A stretch of 64,000 nt of DNA from Salinibacterium sp. (GCA_019638845.1 JAHBSZ010000001.1:372001-436000); one strand, 5' to 3'; shown: positions 8,267 to 16,753, counted from the stretch's first letter. Numbers and translations are program-made. The notes: generated by a model from the letters alone, not told the origin.

Positions 8267-9613
8267 ATGAGTATCGACCTGGCCGCTTTTCGCGCTGATC
8301 TCGACGCCAAAGGCATCGACGTCTTGCGGCTGATCTTCCCCGACATTCTGGGCCTGACTCGGTCAAAGGACCTTCTCGTCAGCCAGCTCGAACGGGCGAA
8401 GAGCCCCGCATTTTGTCAGGGTGTGTGGGTCACCACCACCCGCGGGGGTGTGCTGGACGGCAACGACATCATGTCGACGGGACTGCCCGACCTGATCACC
8501 CGCATCGACCCGGACACCCTGACGTTGATGCCGTGGGAACCCGGTGTCGCGATGGTCATTGCTGACGCGTTCAACCCCGATGAGACCCCCAGCGAGCTGG
8601 CACCCCGATCGGTGCTGCGCGGGGTCATCGCGCAGTACGAGGCACTGGGGCTCAGCCCCGTTGTTGGCCCCGAGCTCGAGTTCTACATCGCCGAGCACGA
8701 CGAGGAAACAGGCTGGCGGCGTGCCATCAGCCGCACCGGCCGGGTGTACACGACGGGAGCGTGGGTCGACCCGGACGGCACCTTGCTGCACCTCCTCCGC
8801 ATGCTCGATCAGATGGAGATCGGCGTGTTCGCTGGTAACCACGAGTTCAGTCCGTCGCAGTACGAGATCAACCTGTGGCACGGCGAGGCACTCAATGCTG
8901 CGGATCGCACGTTCCTCTTCAAGACCGCCGTGCGCGACATCGTCGCCCGCGAGGGCAAGCACGCGACTTTCCTCGGTAAGCCGTGGAGCGATGAGGGTGG
9001 CAGCGGATTCCACCTGCACTTCTCGGTGGTCGATGCCAAGACCGGCGCCAACCTCATGGCCGACGGCACCGAGCTGTCCCAGACTGCCGGGCACATGATC
9101 GCAGGCATCCTCGAAAACGCGGCCGCGCTCGCGGCATTGGCGAACCCGACGATCAACGCCTACAAGCGCCTCGGTCCGGACACGCTCGCGCCCTACCGCG
9201 CCAACTGGGGCCACGACAATCGTTCAGCCCTGTTGCGCGTACCGCCCGAGCGTGGCGCCGGCACCCGCCTGGAGATTCGGCTCGGCGACGGGGCCGCCAA
9301 TCCGTATCTGCTCATTGCCGCAGTCCTCGCGGCCGGTCTCGACGGAATCACGCGCAAACTCGACCTGCCGGCGGAAGCGGAGGGCTGGGCGTATGAGAAC
9401 GAAGCCGCGGCCGTGCTCCCGATGACCCTCACCGCCGCGCTCGACGCGCTCGACTCCGACACCGTCATGCGTGCGGCCCTCGGGGCGCCCGTCGTTGACG
9501 TCTTCACGGTGATGAAGCGGGACGAGATCGAGCGCTACGAGGCCGAGGTCGATGACCCCTCGACTCGCGACGTCACGGCGTGGGAAGTCGAGGAGTACCT
9601 CGCCGACTACTGA
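8267..9613 (+). CDS. Glutamine synthetase-like gamma-glutamylamine ligase (PuuA/IpuC/GlnA3 type)
   Basis: A 448-residue member of the glutamine synthetase fold. The catalytic domain motifs are present: GPELEFYI, NHEFSPSQYEI, GSGFHLHFS and the ATP/ammonium-side block RVPPERG followed by RLGDGAANPYL. The adenylylation tyrosine motif of housekeeping GlnA is absent. Relatives attach glutamate to amines (putrescine, isopropylamine, ethanolamine, tyramine-like compounds) using ATP, which protects the amine during oxidation. GGAGG lies six bases before the ATG. Its position between a PLP decarboxylase/GATase and amine-type genes, and a shared operator with the APC permease, support an amine-activating role rather than ammonium assimilation. 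The actual amine is not known. Confidence 0.88.
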   Translation: MSIDLAAFRADLDAKGIDVLRLIFPDILGLTRSKDLLVSQLERAKSPAFCQGVWVTTTRGGVLDGNDIMSTGLPDLITRIDPDTLTLMPWEPGVAMVIADAFNPDETPSELAPRSVLRGVIAQYEALGLSPVVGPELEFYIAEHDEETGWRRAISRTGRVYTTGAWVDPDGTLLHLLRMLDQMEIGVFAGNHEFSPSQYEINLWHGEALNAADRTFLFKTAVRDIVAREGKHATFLGKPWSDEGGSGFHLHFSVVDAKTGANLMADGTELSQTAGHMIAGILENAAALAALANPTINAYKRLGPDTLAPYRANWGHDNRSALLRVPPERGAGTRLEIRLGDGAANPYLLIAAVLAAGLDGITRKLDLPAEAEGWAYENEAAAVLPMTLTAALDALDSDTVMRAALGAPVVDVFTVMKRDEIERYEAEVDDPSTRDVTAWEVEEYLADY

Positions 9614-10572
9614 GCCGCAGCGAGCTCGCTTGTGGGCTCGGAGTGAGCTTGATCGGCGGGCCGGGTCTCAAGGTGGATGCCCGCGAGCATGCACCGCACG
9701 GAGCCTCCTGCGCGCTCGATGGTGGGCACGTCAAGCACGAGCGGACTCGCAGAGAGTTCGATGATCGCGCGCTGCTCGGCACGCAGGCTGCGCCACGCTC
9801 TGGACGAAATCGCGAGCACGCGCCCGCGGTCCCCCTGCAGTTCGATGGCGTTGCCTGCGAAGCTCGAGATCTGGTCGACGTCGAGGTCGACAATGACACG
9901 CCCCTCGCTGGTTAGGCGTCGGGCAACCTCGGCCCGTCGCGCGCCAGACGTGATCAGGTCCAACCCAGCAAGGACGAAGTCCGTGGCGATGCACATCATG
10001 ACGTTGGTGTGATAAACCGGCATTCCCGAGGGGTCGAGAGCATCGAAGACGATCGGCTCGAAGCCAAAGTTCGTGCAGAAGCGCTCCAAGATCACCGGAT
10101 CGGCCCGGTGCGATCGGGCGGTATACGCAATCCGGAGCTCGTGATCGAGCACCATAGCGCCCGTGCCCTCGAGGAACACGTCATCATGTTCCAAGCCCGA
10201 ATAGTCGATGACATCCTGCACGCGATAGCGCGACTTCAGCATCTCGACGATGTCTGGTCGGCGCTCGGTGCGGCGGTTAGGCACGAACATCGGATACAAC
10301 GCCACGTGACCGCCCGCGTGCGTGGATATCCAATTGTTCGGAAACACGCTGTCCGGGCTCTCTGCCGACGTGTCCTCGAACAGATGGACGGTAACGCCAG
10401 CGCCGATCAATGCGGCCTCCACAGCCGTCACCTCGTCGTAGGCGGCCTGAGCGACCACATCGGGGGCACGGTCATCGAGCGACTGGAACGAATTGTCCTC
10501 GGCCGTGTGGGGGTTCGCGGTGAACCGGTGGGGACGAATCAGCAGCACAGCTCGCGGGGCCTGCACCGACAT
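9607..10572 (-). CDS. ctlX: Citrulline hydrolase-like protein (CtlX) of the arginine deiminase/amidinotransferase fold
   Basis: A 321-residue guanidino-group-modifying enzyme fold protein. Conserved pieces are FPNNWISTH (near residue 78), the FLEGTGAMV loop with the active-site acid, the YHTNVMMC histidine loop and a terminal active-site cysteine in GSVRCML (near residue 299). CtlX-type proteins are linked to hydrolysis of citrulline to ornithine; arginine- or dimethylarginine-hydrolysing relatives share the fold. It lies 3 bases after the ornithine cyclodeaminase gene, so the pair would convert citrulline to ornithine and then to proline. The end overlaps the convergent ligase gene by 7 bases. 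Confidence 0.82.
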   Translation of the reverse strand: MSVQAPRAVLLIRPHRFTANPHTAEDNSFQSLDDRAPDVVAQAAYDEVTAVEAALIGAGVTVHLFEDTSAESPDSVFPNNWISTHAGGHVALYPMFVPNRRTERRPDIVEMLKSRYRVQDVIDYSGLEHDDVFLEGTGAMVLDHELRIAYTARSHRADPVILERFCTNFGFEPIVFDALDPSGMPVYHTNVMMCIATDFVLAGLDLITSGARRAEVARRLTSEGRVIVDLDVDQISSFAGNAIELQGDRGRVLAISSRAWRSLRAEQRAIIELSASPLVLDVPTIERAGGSVRCMLAGIHLETRPADQAHSEPTSELAAAQ

Positions 10573-10575
10573 GAC

Positions 10576-11607
10576 TCAGCCGCCCACCGGCGAATACGAC
10601 GGCACGAGGCCAAAGAGGTCTTTCGGGTCGTCGGGGCTGGCCACGAGGTCGATGGTGTCGAACAGGTCGGTGCCGTCGACCGCATCCCGAACGAATCGGA
10701 GCGCGGAGAAGTCCTCGATCGCAAAGCCGACGGAGTCGAAGATCGTGACGGATTCCGGCGAGCGCCTGCCCGGCGCATCCCCGGTGAGAACGCGCCACAG
10801 TTCCGTGACCTCGAAGTCGTCCGGCATCTGCTGGAGTTCACCCTCGATTCTGGTCTGGGGCGGATACTCGACGAAGACATCACCCTGTTCAAGGATTCTC
10901 GGGTCGAGCTCGGTCTTACCTGGGCAGTCGCCCCCGATCGCGTTGAGGTGCATGCCCGGTTCGACGGCGGCCGCCTCGAGCACTTGCGCCTGAGCCTTGT
11001 CTGCTGTGCACGTCGTGACGATATCCGCCCCGCGCACGGCGTCTTCTGCACTGGATGCCACGTACACGTCGAACCCGAGCGGAGTGAGGTTGCGAACGAC
11101 CTTCGCGATCGCGTCCGGATCGGTATCCCAGACTCTCAGGCGCGAGATTCCGAGTACGCCGCGGAATCCGAGCGCTTGGAACTCGGCCTGACTGCCCGCT
11201 CCGATCATCGCCATGACACTGGAGTCGGGCCGCGCCAGGGCTCGCGCCGCCATCGCTGAGGTTGCCGCGGTGCGAAGCGCAGTGAGCAAGGTCATCTCGG
11301 CAAGAAACGTCGGATAGCCATTGTGCACGTTCGCGAGCACCCCGAAGGCTGTGACGGTCTGATAGCCCCGCCCAGGATTGGACGGATGCCCGTTGACGTA
11401 CTTGAAACTGTAGGTCTCTCGATCACTTGTCGGCATGAGCTCGATGACCCCAAAGGGTGTGTGGCTGGCCACTCGAGGAGTGCGGTCGAATTCCTCCCAG
11501 CGCTTGAAGTCGCTCTCGATGTAGCCGACCATGTCGCGGATGATGCTTTCGGCTCCAGCATGAGCGACCCACTTGACCATGTTGCCAACGTCGACGAAGC
11601 GCGTCAT
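10576..11607 (-). CDS. Ornithine cyclodeaminase
   Basis: A 343-residue ornithine cyclodeaminase/mu-crystallin-family protein. The Rossmann loop MIGAGSQAEFQ (about residues 132-142), the substrate-side lysine/arginine region near residues 50-80, and the DxxxxD-type segment near GGDCPGKTELD are seen. The family converts ornithine to proline plus ammonia with bound NAD. A strong AAAGGAGG ribosome site precedes the ATG. The gene is the first of a two-gene operon with ctlX and is divergent from an Lrp/AsnC regulator, an arrangement typical of amino-acid-induced catabolism. Length is normal. Confidence 0.88.
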   Translation of the reverse strand: MTRFVDVGNMVKWVAHAGAESIIRDMVGYIESDFKRWEEFDRTPRVASHTPFGVIELMPTSDRETYSFKYVNGHPSNPGRGYQTVTAFGVLANVHNGYPTFLAEMTLLTALRTAATSAMAARALARPDSSVMAMIGAGSQAEFQALGFRGVLGISRLRVWDTDPDAIAKVVRNLTPLGFDVYVASSAEDAVRGADIVTTCTADKAQAQVLEAAAVEPGMHLNAIGGDCPGKTELDPRILEQGDVFVEYPPQTRIEGELQQMPDDFEVTELWRVLTGDAPGRRSPESVTIFDSVGFAIEDFSALRFVRDAVDGTDLFDTIDLVASPDDPKDLFGLVPSYSPVGG

Positions 11608-11730
11608 GAGCGCCTCCTTTCATCCGATGAGCCACGGTAAGGCTTGGCGTTATGCACTGCCAATTGCTATTCAGGGAGACATATGACCCAAGAGTGAACA
11701 GAATGCGCAGATGATTCCTACACTGTGTAC

Positions 11731-12162
11731 ATGATCCGTCTCGATGACCTCGACCAACAGCTCCTCGCCGCTCTGCGAGTGGACGGTCGAACCCCCGTTG
11801 CCGATCTGGCGCGCCAGTTGGGGGTGGCCCGTGGCACGGTCACGAGCCGATTGGATCGGCTCGTGGCATCCGGAACCGTCATCGGATTTTCCGTGCGCGT
11901 ACGGGACGAATCGCAACCGCTCTCCGTGCGCGCCGTGACTCTCATCGAAGTCGAGGGCCGAAGCACGGATGACGTGATCCGGCGCTTGCGCGGTATTGCC
12001 GAAATCCGCGCGCTACACACGACGAACGGCGCCTGGGACCTCGTCGCCGAACTAGAGACCGAGAGCTTGGCCTCGTTCGATCAGGTCCTGGGACGAATTC
12101 GATCCATCGATGGCGTCATCAATAGCGAGACGAGCCTGCTACTGAGCTCTGTGCTGCGCTAG
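11731..12162 (+). CDS. Lrp/AsnC-family transcriptional regulator
   Basis: A 143-residue Lrp-type regulator: an N-terminal helix-turn-helix (DLDQQLLAALRVDGR and VADLARQLGVARGTVTSRLDRL region, about residues 4-45) and a C-terminal ligand-binding RAM domain. No ribosome site precedes the ATG. A TACACT -10-like element lies about ten bases upstream, so the message is probably leaderless; a GTG two codons earlier is an alternative start. It is divergent from ornithine cyclodeaminase/ctlX and most likely activates those genes in response to an amino acid such as ornithine or arginine. The ligand is inferred from context only. Confidence 0.88.
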   Translation: MIRLDDLDQQLLAALRVDGRTPVADLARQLGVARGTVTSRLDRLVASGTVIGFSVRVRDESQPLSVRAVTLIEVEGRSTDDVIRRLRGIAEIRALHTTNGAWDLVAELETESLASFDQVLGRIRSIDGVINSETSLLLSSVLR

Positions 12163-12169
12163 CGGGCGA

Positions 12170-12979
12170 CTAGACCGCACGCGACCGATCGGCCAGCAAG
12201 TCGCCACCAGCGAACGTCACGCCGAGCTCGCGGTAGTAGCCGCCCAGAATCTCCTCGACCGGCAGGATCGAGTGCAGCTCGTCCCATTGCGAATCGCCGA
12301 GCACGAGTTCGGCATCGCCACGCCATGCCTGTCCGAGGTCGGCATCGACGCCACCCATGGTCACGAGCTGATCGAGTGACATTCCCTGCCCCCGACTGAT
12401 CGACGGCATGAAGCGGTTGTGGAGCATCCGGTGGCCGTTGACGAAACCATTCGACTCGGCTGGTTCGCGAAGCGTGACGACCGCGGAAGCAAGGCGGTGA
12501 TCATACGCCGACAACGAAGCGCCGAGTTGCGCCCCCGCCTCGAGCCGGGGTGTTGCCTTGCCGTGGTTGAAAATGCGGGTGACGTGAACCGAGCCAAGCT
12601 TCTTGGGGTAACCCTGATACCACCCGCGGCCGATCGCGAAGTCTTTGGTTACCCAGATCGCAACACAACGGCTGTACACGGTTCCCTTATAGGAGCACCG
12701 TACGACGGCGAATGCCTCGAGGTACTGCGACCGGATCGGGTCGAGAAGCTCGAGACCGCCCTCGCTGCACGACTGCCAATCGGCCCAGATCAGCGCAACG
12801 GCTCCCGGTTGCTCGGGTGCGAGGTCGATATCCTCCGGGAGGATTGCGCGCACGTTCGCGGGATCAGTGAGGTACTCGACAGTGAGAAGGGTTCCGGAGT
12901 AGTACCACGGCATTTCGGGCACGAGCGAACTCGACCCGGTCGGCGTCAAAGGCGGCAGGAAACCGTGGAGTTCGCTCAT
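12170..12979 (-). CDS. Acetoacetate decarboxylase-family protein
   Basis: A 269-residue member of the acetoacetate decarboxylase superfamily. The GYPKKLG motif (near residues 131-137) holds the lysine pair that forms the Schiff base in true decarboxylases, so catalytic function is plausible. The start at 12979 is chosen because the upstream extension would run through the promoter. No ribosome site is visible and a TACACT -10-like element lies about ten bases upstream, so it may be leaderless. A MarR-type operator (dyad C) lies at 13000-13019, between the -10 and a TTGGCT -35-like element. The shared operator places it in the aromatic regulon, but its substrate there is unclear. Confidence 0.85.
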   Translation of the reverse strand: MSELHGFLPPLTPTGSSSLVPEMPWYYSGTLLTVEYLTDPANVRAILPEDIDLAPEQPGAVALIWADWQSCSEGGLELLDPIRSQYLEAFAVVRCSYKGTVYSRCVAIWVTKDFAIGRGWYQGYPKKLGSVHVTRIFNHGKATPRLEAGAQLGASLSAYDHRLASAVVTLREPAESNGFVNGHRMLHNRFMPSISRGQGMSLDQLVTMGGVDADLGQAWRGDAELVLGDSQWDELHSILPVEEILGGYYRELGVTFAGGDLLADRSRAV

Positions 12980-12999
12980 GAGCGTGAGTGTAGCAAGAT

Positions 13000-13019
13000 A
13001 TTGTTCGCAGCCAAATGAA
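13000..13019. promoter_or_regulatory. Operator-like dyad C upstream of the acetoacetate decarboxylase-family gene
   Basis: The 20 bases agree with dyad B at 15 positions and share the CCAAATGA end with dyad A. On the minus strand the site spans from a TTGGCT -35-like element toward a TACACT -10-like element (16-base spacing), where a repressor would block polymerase. It is 21-40 bases upstream of the start codon of the decarboxylase-family gene. Confidence 0.55.
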
Positions 13020-13064
13020 GTGAAAGCTTGACGTGAACCCGCCGACTTCGCCATTGTGGACTCA

Positions 13065-13086
13065 GATCGTGCGTATCCGAACGATC
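13065..13086. promoter_or_regulatory. Operator-like dyad upstream of the APC permease, related to the one at 8229-8250
   Basis: GATCGT and ACGATC form a 6-base inverted repeat with a 10-base spacer. The right half, CCGAACGAT, is identical to that of the dyad at 8229-8250, and the overall 20-base core agrees at 15 positions. It lies between a TTGACG / CATTGT promoter-like pair (13029-13058) and the ribosome site of the permease at 13100. Confidence 0.6.
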
Positions 13087-13111
13087 CATGAGCTCAATGA
13101 GGAGTATCACT

Positions 13112-14602
13112 ATGTCGCGCACCTCCCCCCCAACCGACAGCACCGATAGCGGCCTGAGAAAGGGTCGACTCGGCATTATCGGGATCGTCTTCTTCGTGGT
13201 GGCCGCCGCTGCCCCACTCGTCGGCATGACCGGAGCCGTTCCCGTCGCCATCGTGCTCGGAAACGGCGCAGCTGCGCCCGGCGCATATTTTGCGGTCGGC
13301 ATCACGCTTTTGCTCTTCAGCGTCGGCTACGCCGCCATGAGCCAGCGAGTCACCAACGCTGGTGCGTTCTTCGCTTACGTCGGACGCGGACTCGGCAAGC
13401 ACGCTGGAATCGCGTCGGCGTTCGTCTCGATCCTCGCCTACGTCGCGGTTCAACTGGCGATCTACGGCTTCTTCGGCGGCGTCGTCTCCGCCCAAGTCGG
13501 AATCATGCCGTGGTGGGCCTGGTCGCTCATCGCGTGGGTCGTGGTTACTGCGCTCTCGCTCGCCAGCGTTGATGTTGGAGCGAAGGTGCTCGGGGTTCTC
13601 CTAAGCCTCGAACTGCTGGCCTTGGTCATCACCGCAATCGTGATTCTCATCAACGGCGGGCCCGAAGGTCTCAACTTTGCCGAATCGTTCTCGCCGGACA
13701 AGATCCTCATCGGTGGGCTCGCGGGCTCCGCGGGTATCGCCTTCGCCTTCGCCTTCGCCTCGTTCATCGGGTTCGAAGCGACCGCGATCTACGGCGAGGA
13801 GTCGAAGGACCCCAAGCGCATCGTGCCTCGCGCCACCTACCTTGCGGTTGCCACTATCACCGTGATCTTCGCCTTGGTTTCGTTCGCGATGGTTACCGGC
13901 ATGGGCGCCTCGGCAGTCGTCGACGAGACCCTGTCTCGCTCGGGTGGCTTGGCGGATCCTGCCGCGGTACTGTTCTCGCTGGCCAGTCAGTACGTCGGCC
14001 CGTGGATGGCAACGATTATGAGCATCCTCGTCATCTCGAGCCTGTTCGCCGGTCTGCTCGCCTTCCAGAACGCCGCGAGCCGGTACATCTTCGCCATGGG
14101 CCGTGCCTCGGTCCTTCCGACGAGCCTGGCAAAGGTCAATGGACGCGGAGCGCCCAGCCGTGCATCCATCACGACGTCCGTTGTCACTGGTGTTGTGATC
14201 GCGCTGTTTGCAATCTTCCAGCTCGACCCCGTACTGAACCTGTTCTACTGGTTCAGCGGACTCGCGGTTGTCGCGATCGTGCTCATCGAGATCTTGGTGT
14301 GCCTCGCGATCATCGCCTACTTCCGCAAGAACAAGGGCAGTGAGAACATCTTCGTCACGATGATCGCTCCGGTGCTCGCGACGATCGGGCTCGTGCTCGG
14401 CGAGTACCTGCTGATGTCGCGTTTCGGCCTCCTTGCCGGAACCGTGGTCGATGGATTCGACCCGAGCGTGAGCCCGTGGGGTCTCAACCTGCTCGGCTGG
14501 TTCCTTGTGCTGCTGCCCTTCATTGTTCTCGTGGTCGGCTTCATCCTTTCCAGCACCCGCAAGTCGGTAAACGAAGAACTCCTGAAAGACGTGATTTCCT
14601 GA
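13112..14602 (+). CDS. APC-superfamily amino acid/amine permease
   Basis: A 496-residue integral membrane transporter with about 12 hydrophobic segments. The first is GIVFFVVAAAAPLVGMTGAV near residues 27-46, with the unwound glycine-rich loop typical of the APC family; ATAIYGEESKDP near residue 220 matches the consensus of the conserved intracellular loop. The ATG at 13112 is preferred over the one at 13088 because GGAG lies eight bases upstream of it. The stop TGA is shared with the first codon of the following P450 gene. It probably imports the amine or amino acid used by the island. The shared operator with the gamma-glutamyl ligase supports an amine substrate. Confidence 0.9.
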   Translation: MSRTSPPTDSTDSGLRKGRLGIIGIVFFVVAAAAPLVGMTGAVPVAIVLGNGAAAPGAYFAVGITLLLFSVGYAAMSQRVTNAGAFFAYVGRGLGKHAGIASAFVSILAYVAVQLAIYGFFGGVVSAQVGIMPWWAWSLIAWVVVTALSLASVDVGAKVLGVLLSLELLALVITAIVILINGGPEGLNFAESFSPDKILIGGLAGSAGIAFAFAFASFIGFEATAIYGEESKDPKRIVPRATYLAVATITVIFALVSFAMVTGMGASAVVDETLSRSGGLADPAAVLFSLASQYVGPWMATIMSILVISSLFAGLLAFQNAASRYIFAMGRASVLPTSLAKVNGRGAPSRASITTSVVTGVVIALFAIFQLDPVLNLFYWFSGLAVVAIVLIEILVCLAIIAYFRKNKGSENIFVTMIAPVLATIGLVLGEYLLMSRFGLLAGTVVDGFDPSVSPWGLNLLGWFLVLLPFIVLVVGFILSSTRKSVNEELLKDVIS

Positions 14603-16746
14603 GTTCATTCGTCCACGACATCACCCTCGAACAACTCGAGGATGATCCGTATCCGATCTACGCCCGGCTGCGGGCGGAGGCCCCAGTGGCCTACCTCCCC
14701 GCAGCCGAGGTGTGGTTCATTACTCGCTTTCAGGACTGCTCGGACGTCGGCAATGGCCAGTACGGATTCGTTGCCGCGTCCGGGCATCCCACCCTTGAGC
14801 GGGTATTCAACAAGCCCAACGTGCTCACCTCTGACGGAGAGGTGCACACCGATTTACGCGCGGGGATCGATCCGCGACTCAAACCGGATGCCGTAACCGA
14901 AGTCGTCGACGACATCGTTCGACCGGTCGCTCGCAGGCGTCTGGAAGCATTGCGCGGACGCACCTCCGGCGATCTCATGGAGGACTACTTCGAACCCGTG
15001 AGCGTCGAGGCGTTGCGCCGCGTGATGGGGCTGGACGAACTGGTCGACGCCGACACCCTGCGGCGTTGGTTCGCCGGACTCAACACGGGAATCGCCAACT
15101 TCGGGTTACGCGACGAGGAGTTCGCGCTCGCAGACAGTGTCTCGGCAGAGATCGAGCACGTCATCATCCCGCTCATCGACGAGCTCACCGCGCATCCCGA
15201 CGACTCGATGATTTCGCACATGATCTGGGCGGGAGTTCGGGACGGCAAGCCCAGAAGCGTCGCAACAATCATGCCGTCGTTGAAGGTCATTTTGCTCGGT
15301 GGAATGCAGGAACCCGGCCACGGCGCGGCGAGCACGCTCCACGGGCTGTTTGGCCAACCTGAGCAACTCGCTAAGGCAACCGCTGATCCTCTCGAGTGGG
15401 CACCCCTCGCCGTCAATGAGGGGCTGCGCTGGCTCGCCCCGATTGGTGCTATCGAACGTCAGGCGACAGAAGATGTGCGTTTCGGCGACGTGACCATTCC
15501 CGCGGGCGCGATCGTCGAAGTGATGATCGCCTCGGCCAATCGTGACGAGACTCGCTTCGACGAACCCGACGTCTTCGACATGGAACGCAGCACTCGCACC
15601 CACCAGGCGTTCGGTGCGGGCAGTCACTTCTGCGCCGGCCACTTCTTCGCCCGGCAGGTCGAGCGCATCATGTTCGAGGAACTCCTGCCCGGGCTGCCCG
15701 GACTCAGGCGGTCCTCCGACACCGCAACCGAAGTGAGCGGGTGGTTTTTCCGCGCGCCGCAGGTGCTTCCTGTCGAGTGGGACGCGGTGACGCTGCGTGA
15801 ATCCATCGCGATCAACCTCCCGCCGTTACCCCGTGGAACCGCGCTACTGGAGGTCGGCGGCGTGCGCCGCGAGGCCGACGGCGTGGTGTCGCTTGAGCTG
15901 CGGCATCCGGACGGTGCCGACCTGCCCGAATGGCAACCGGGCGCGCACATCGACCTGTGGCCGATCCAGGAGCGGGGCGGACAATACTCGCTCTGCGGCG
16001 ACCCCACGGATCGGTCGAGCTGGCGAGTCGCCGTGCTTCGTGAGCCGGACAGCCGCGGGGTCTCCAGTACCATCCATGACAGCGTGCGCGTCGGCACGCG
16101 ACTGCCGGTGGGCGGTCCACGCAACAACTTCGCTCTCGAACCCGCACCCGCCTACCTGTTCATCGCAGGCGGGATCGGCATAACCCCACTGTTGCCCATG
16201 GCGCGGCGGGCGGCGCAGAACGGCATCCCCTTCGACTTTCACTACACGGGGCGCTCGCTCGCCTCAATGGCCTTCCTCGACGAACTGCCCGACGGGGCAT
16301 ACGTGCACGGAGCCGGCGAACGGCTCGACCTCGTCGAAACGCTGCGCGCCGCCCCAGCCGGAGCTCTCGTCTACTGCTGTGGCCCCGACCGGATGCTCGA
16401 TGCCGTCGTTTCCGCGGGCGAACTGCTCGGCGTCGACGTGCGGGTCGAACGATTCGCCGGCGTTGACGCCATACGCGAGGGCGACGTCGCCCTCGAGGTG
16501 GGCTTGGCGCGTTCGGGCGAGACACTCGCAGTCCCGGCGGATCGATCAATCCTCGGTGCGCTCCAAGACCGCGGCATCGAAGTGCTCACCGCCTGCGGCG
16601 AGGGCAACTGTGGCTCGTGCGAGACGCGCGTGTTGGCCGGACGCATCGAGCACCGCGATGTGCTGCTCACTCCCGCGCAACGCGCGAAGGGCGACCGAAT
16701 GATGGTGTGCGTCTCACGCGGCGAAGGTCTCGTGCTCGACCTCTAG
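14599..16746 (+). CDS. Self-sufficient cytochrome P450: GcoA-like O-demethylase domain fused to a phthalate-dioxygenase-type reductase
   Basis: A 715-residue fusion. Residues 1 to about 395 are a P450 with haem loop FGAGSHFCAG (cysteine near 345) and an unusual I-helix LLGGMQEPGHGAAST near 233, where the normal acid-threonine pair is replaced by E-P. This motif, and the DDPYPIYARLRAEAP and GLRW segments, closely match what I recall of the guaiacol O-demethylase GcoA (CYP255A). From about 410 follow a flavin-binding barrel (QYSLCG), an NAD domain (FIAGGIGITP, YCCGPDRM) and a plant-type [2Fe-2S] domain with cysteines in ACGEGNCGSCE and in MMVCVSR, as in CYP116B reductases. GcoA normally uses a separate reductase, GcoB. 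The only possible in-frame start near the permease end is CTG in a CTGA overlap. Confidence 0.87.
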   Translation: MSSFVHDITLEQLEDDPYPIYARLRAEAPVAYLPAAEVWFITRFQDCSDVGNGQYGFVAASGHPTLERVFNKPNVLTSDGEVHTDLRAGIDPRLKPDAVTEVVDDIVRPVARRRLEALRGRTSGDLMEDYFEPVSVEALRRVMGLDELVDADTLRRWFAGLNTGIANFGLRDEEFALADSVSAEIEHVIIPLIDELTAHPDDSMISHMIWAGVRDGKPRSVATIMPSLKVILLGGMQEPGHGAASTLHGLFGQPEQLAKATADPLEWAPLAVNEGLRWLAPIGAIERQATEDVRFGDVTIPAGAIVEVMIASANRDETRFDEPDVFDMERSTRTHQAFGAGSHFCAGHFFARQVERIMFEELLPGLPGLRRSSDTATEVSGWFFRAPQVLPVEWDAVTLRESIAINLPPLPRGTALLEVGGVRREADGVVSLELRHPDGADLPEWQPGAHIDLWPIQERGGQYSLCGDPTDRSSWRVAVLREPDSRGVSSTIHDSVRVGTRLPVGGPRNNFALEPAPAYLFIAGGIGITPLLPMARRAAQNGIPFDFHYTGRSLASMAFLDELPDGAYVHGAGERLDLVETLRAAPAGALVYCCGPDRMLDAVVSAGELLGVDVRVERFAGVDAIREGDVALEVGLARSGETLAVPADRSILGALQDRGIEVLTACGEGNCGSCETRVLAGRIEHRDVLLTPAQRAKGDRMMVCVSRGEGLVLDL

Positions 16747-16753
16747 GGTGTCG

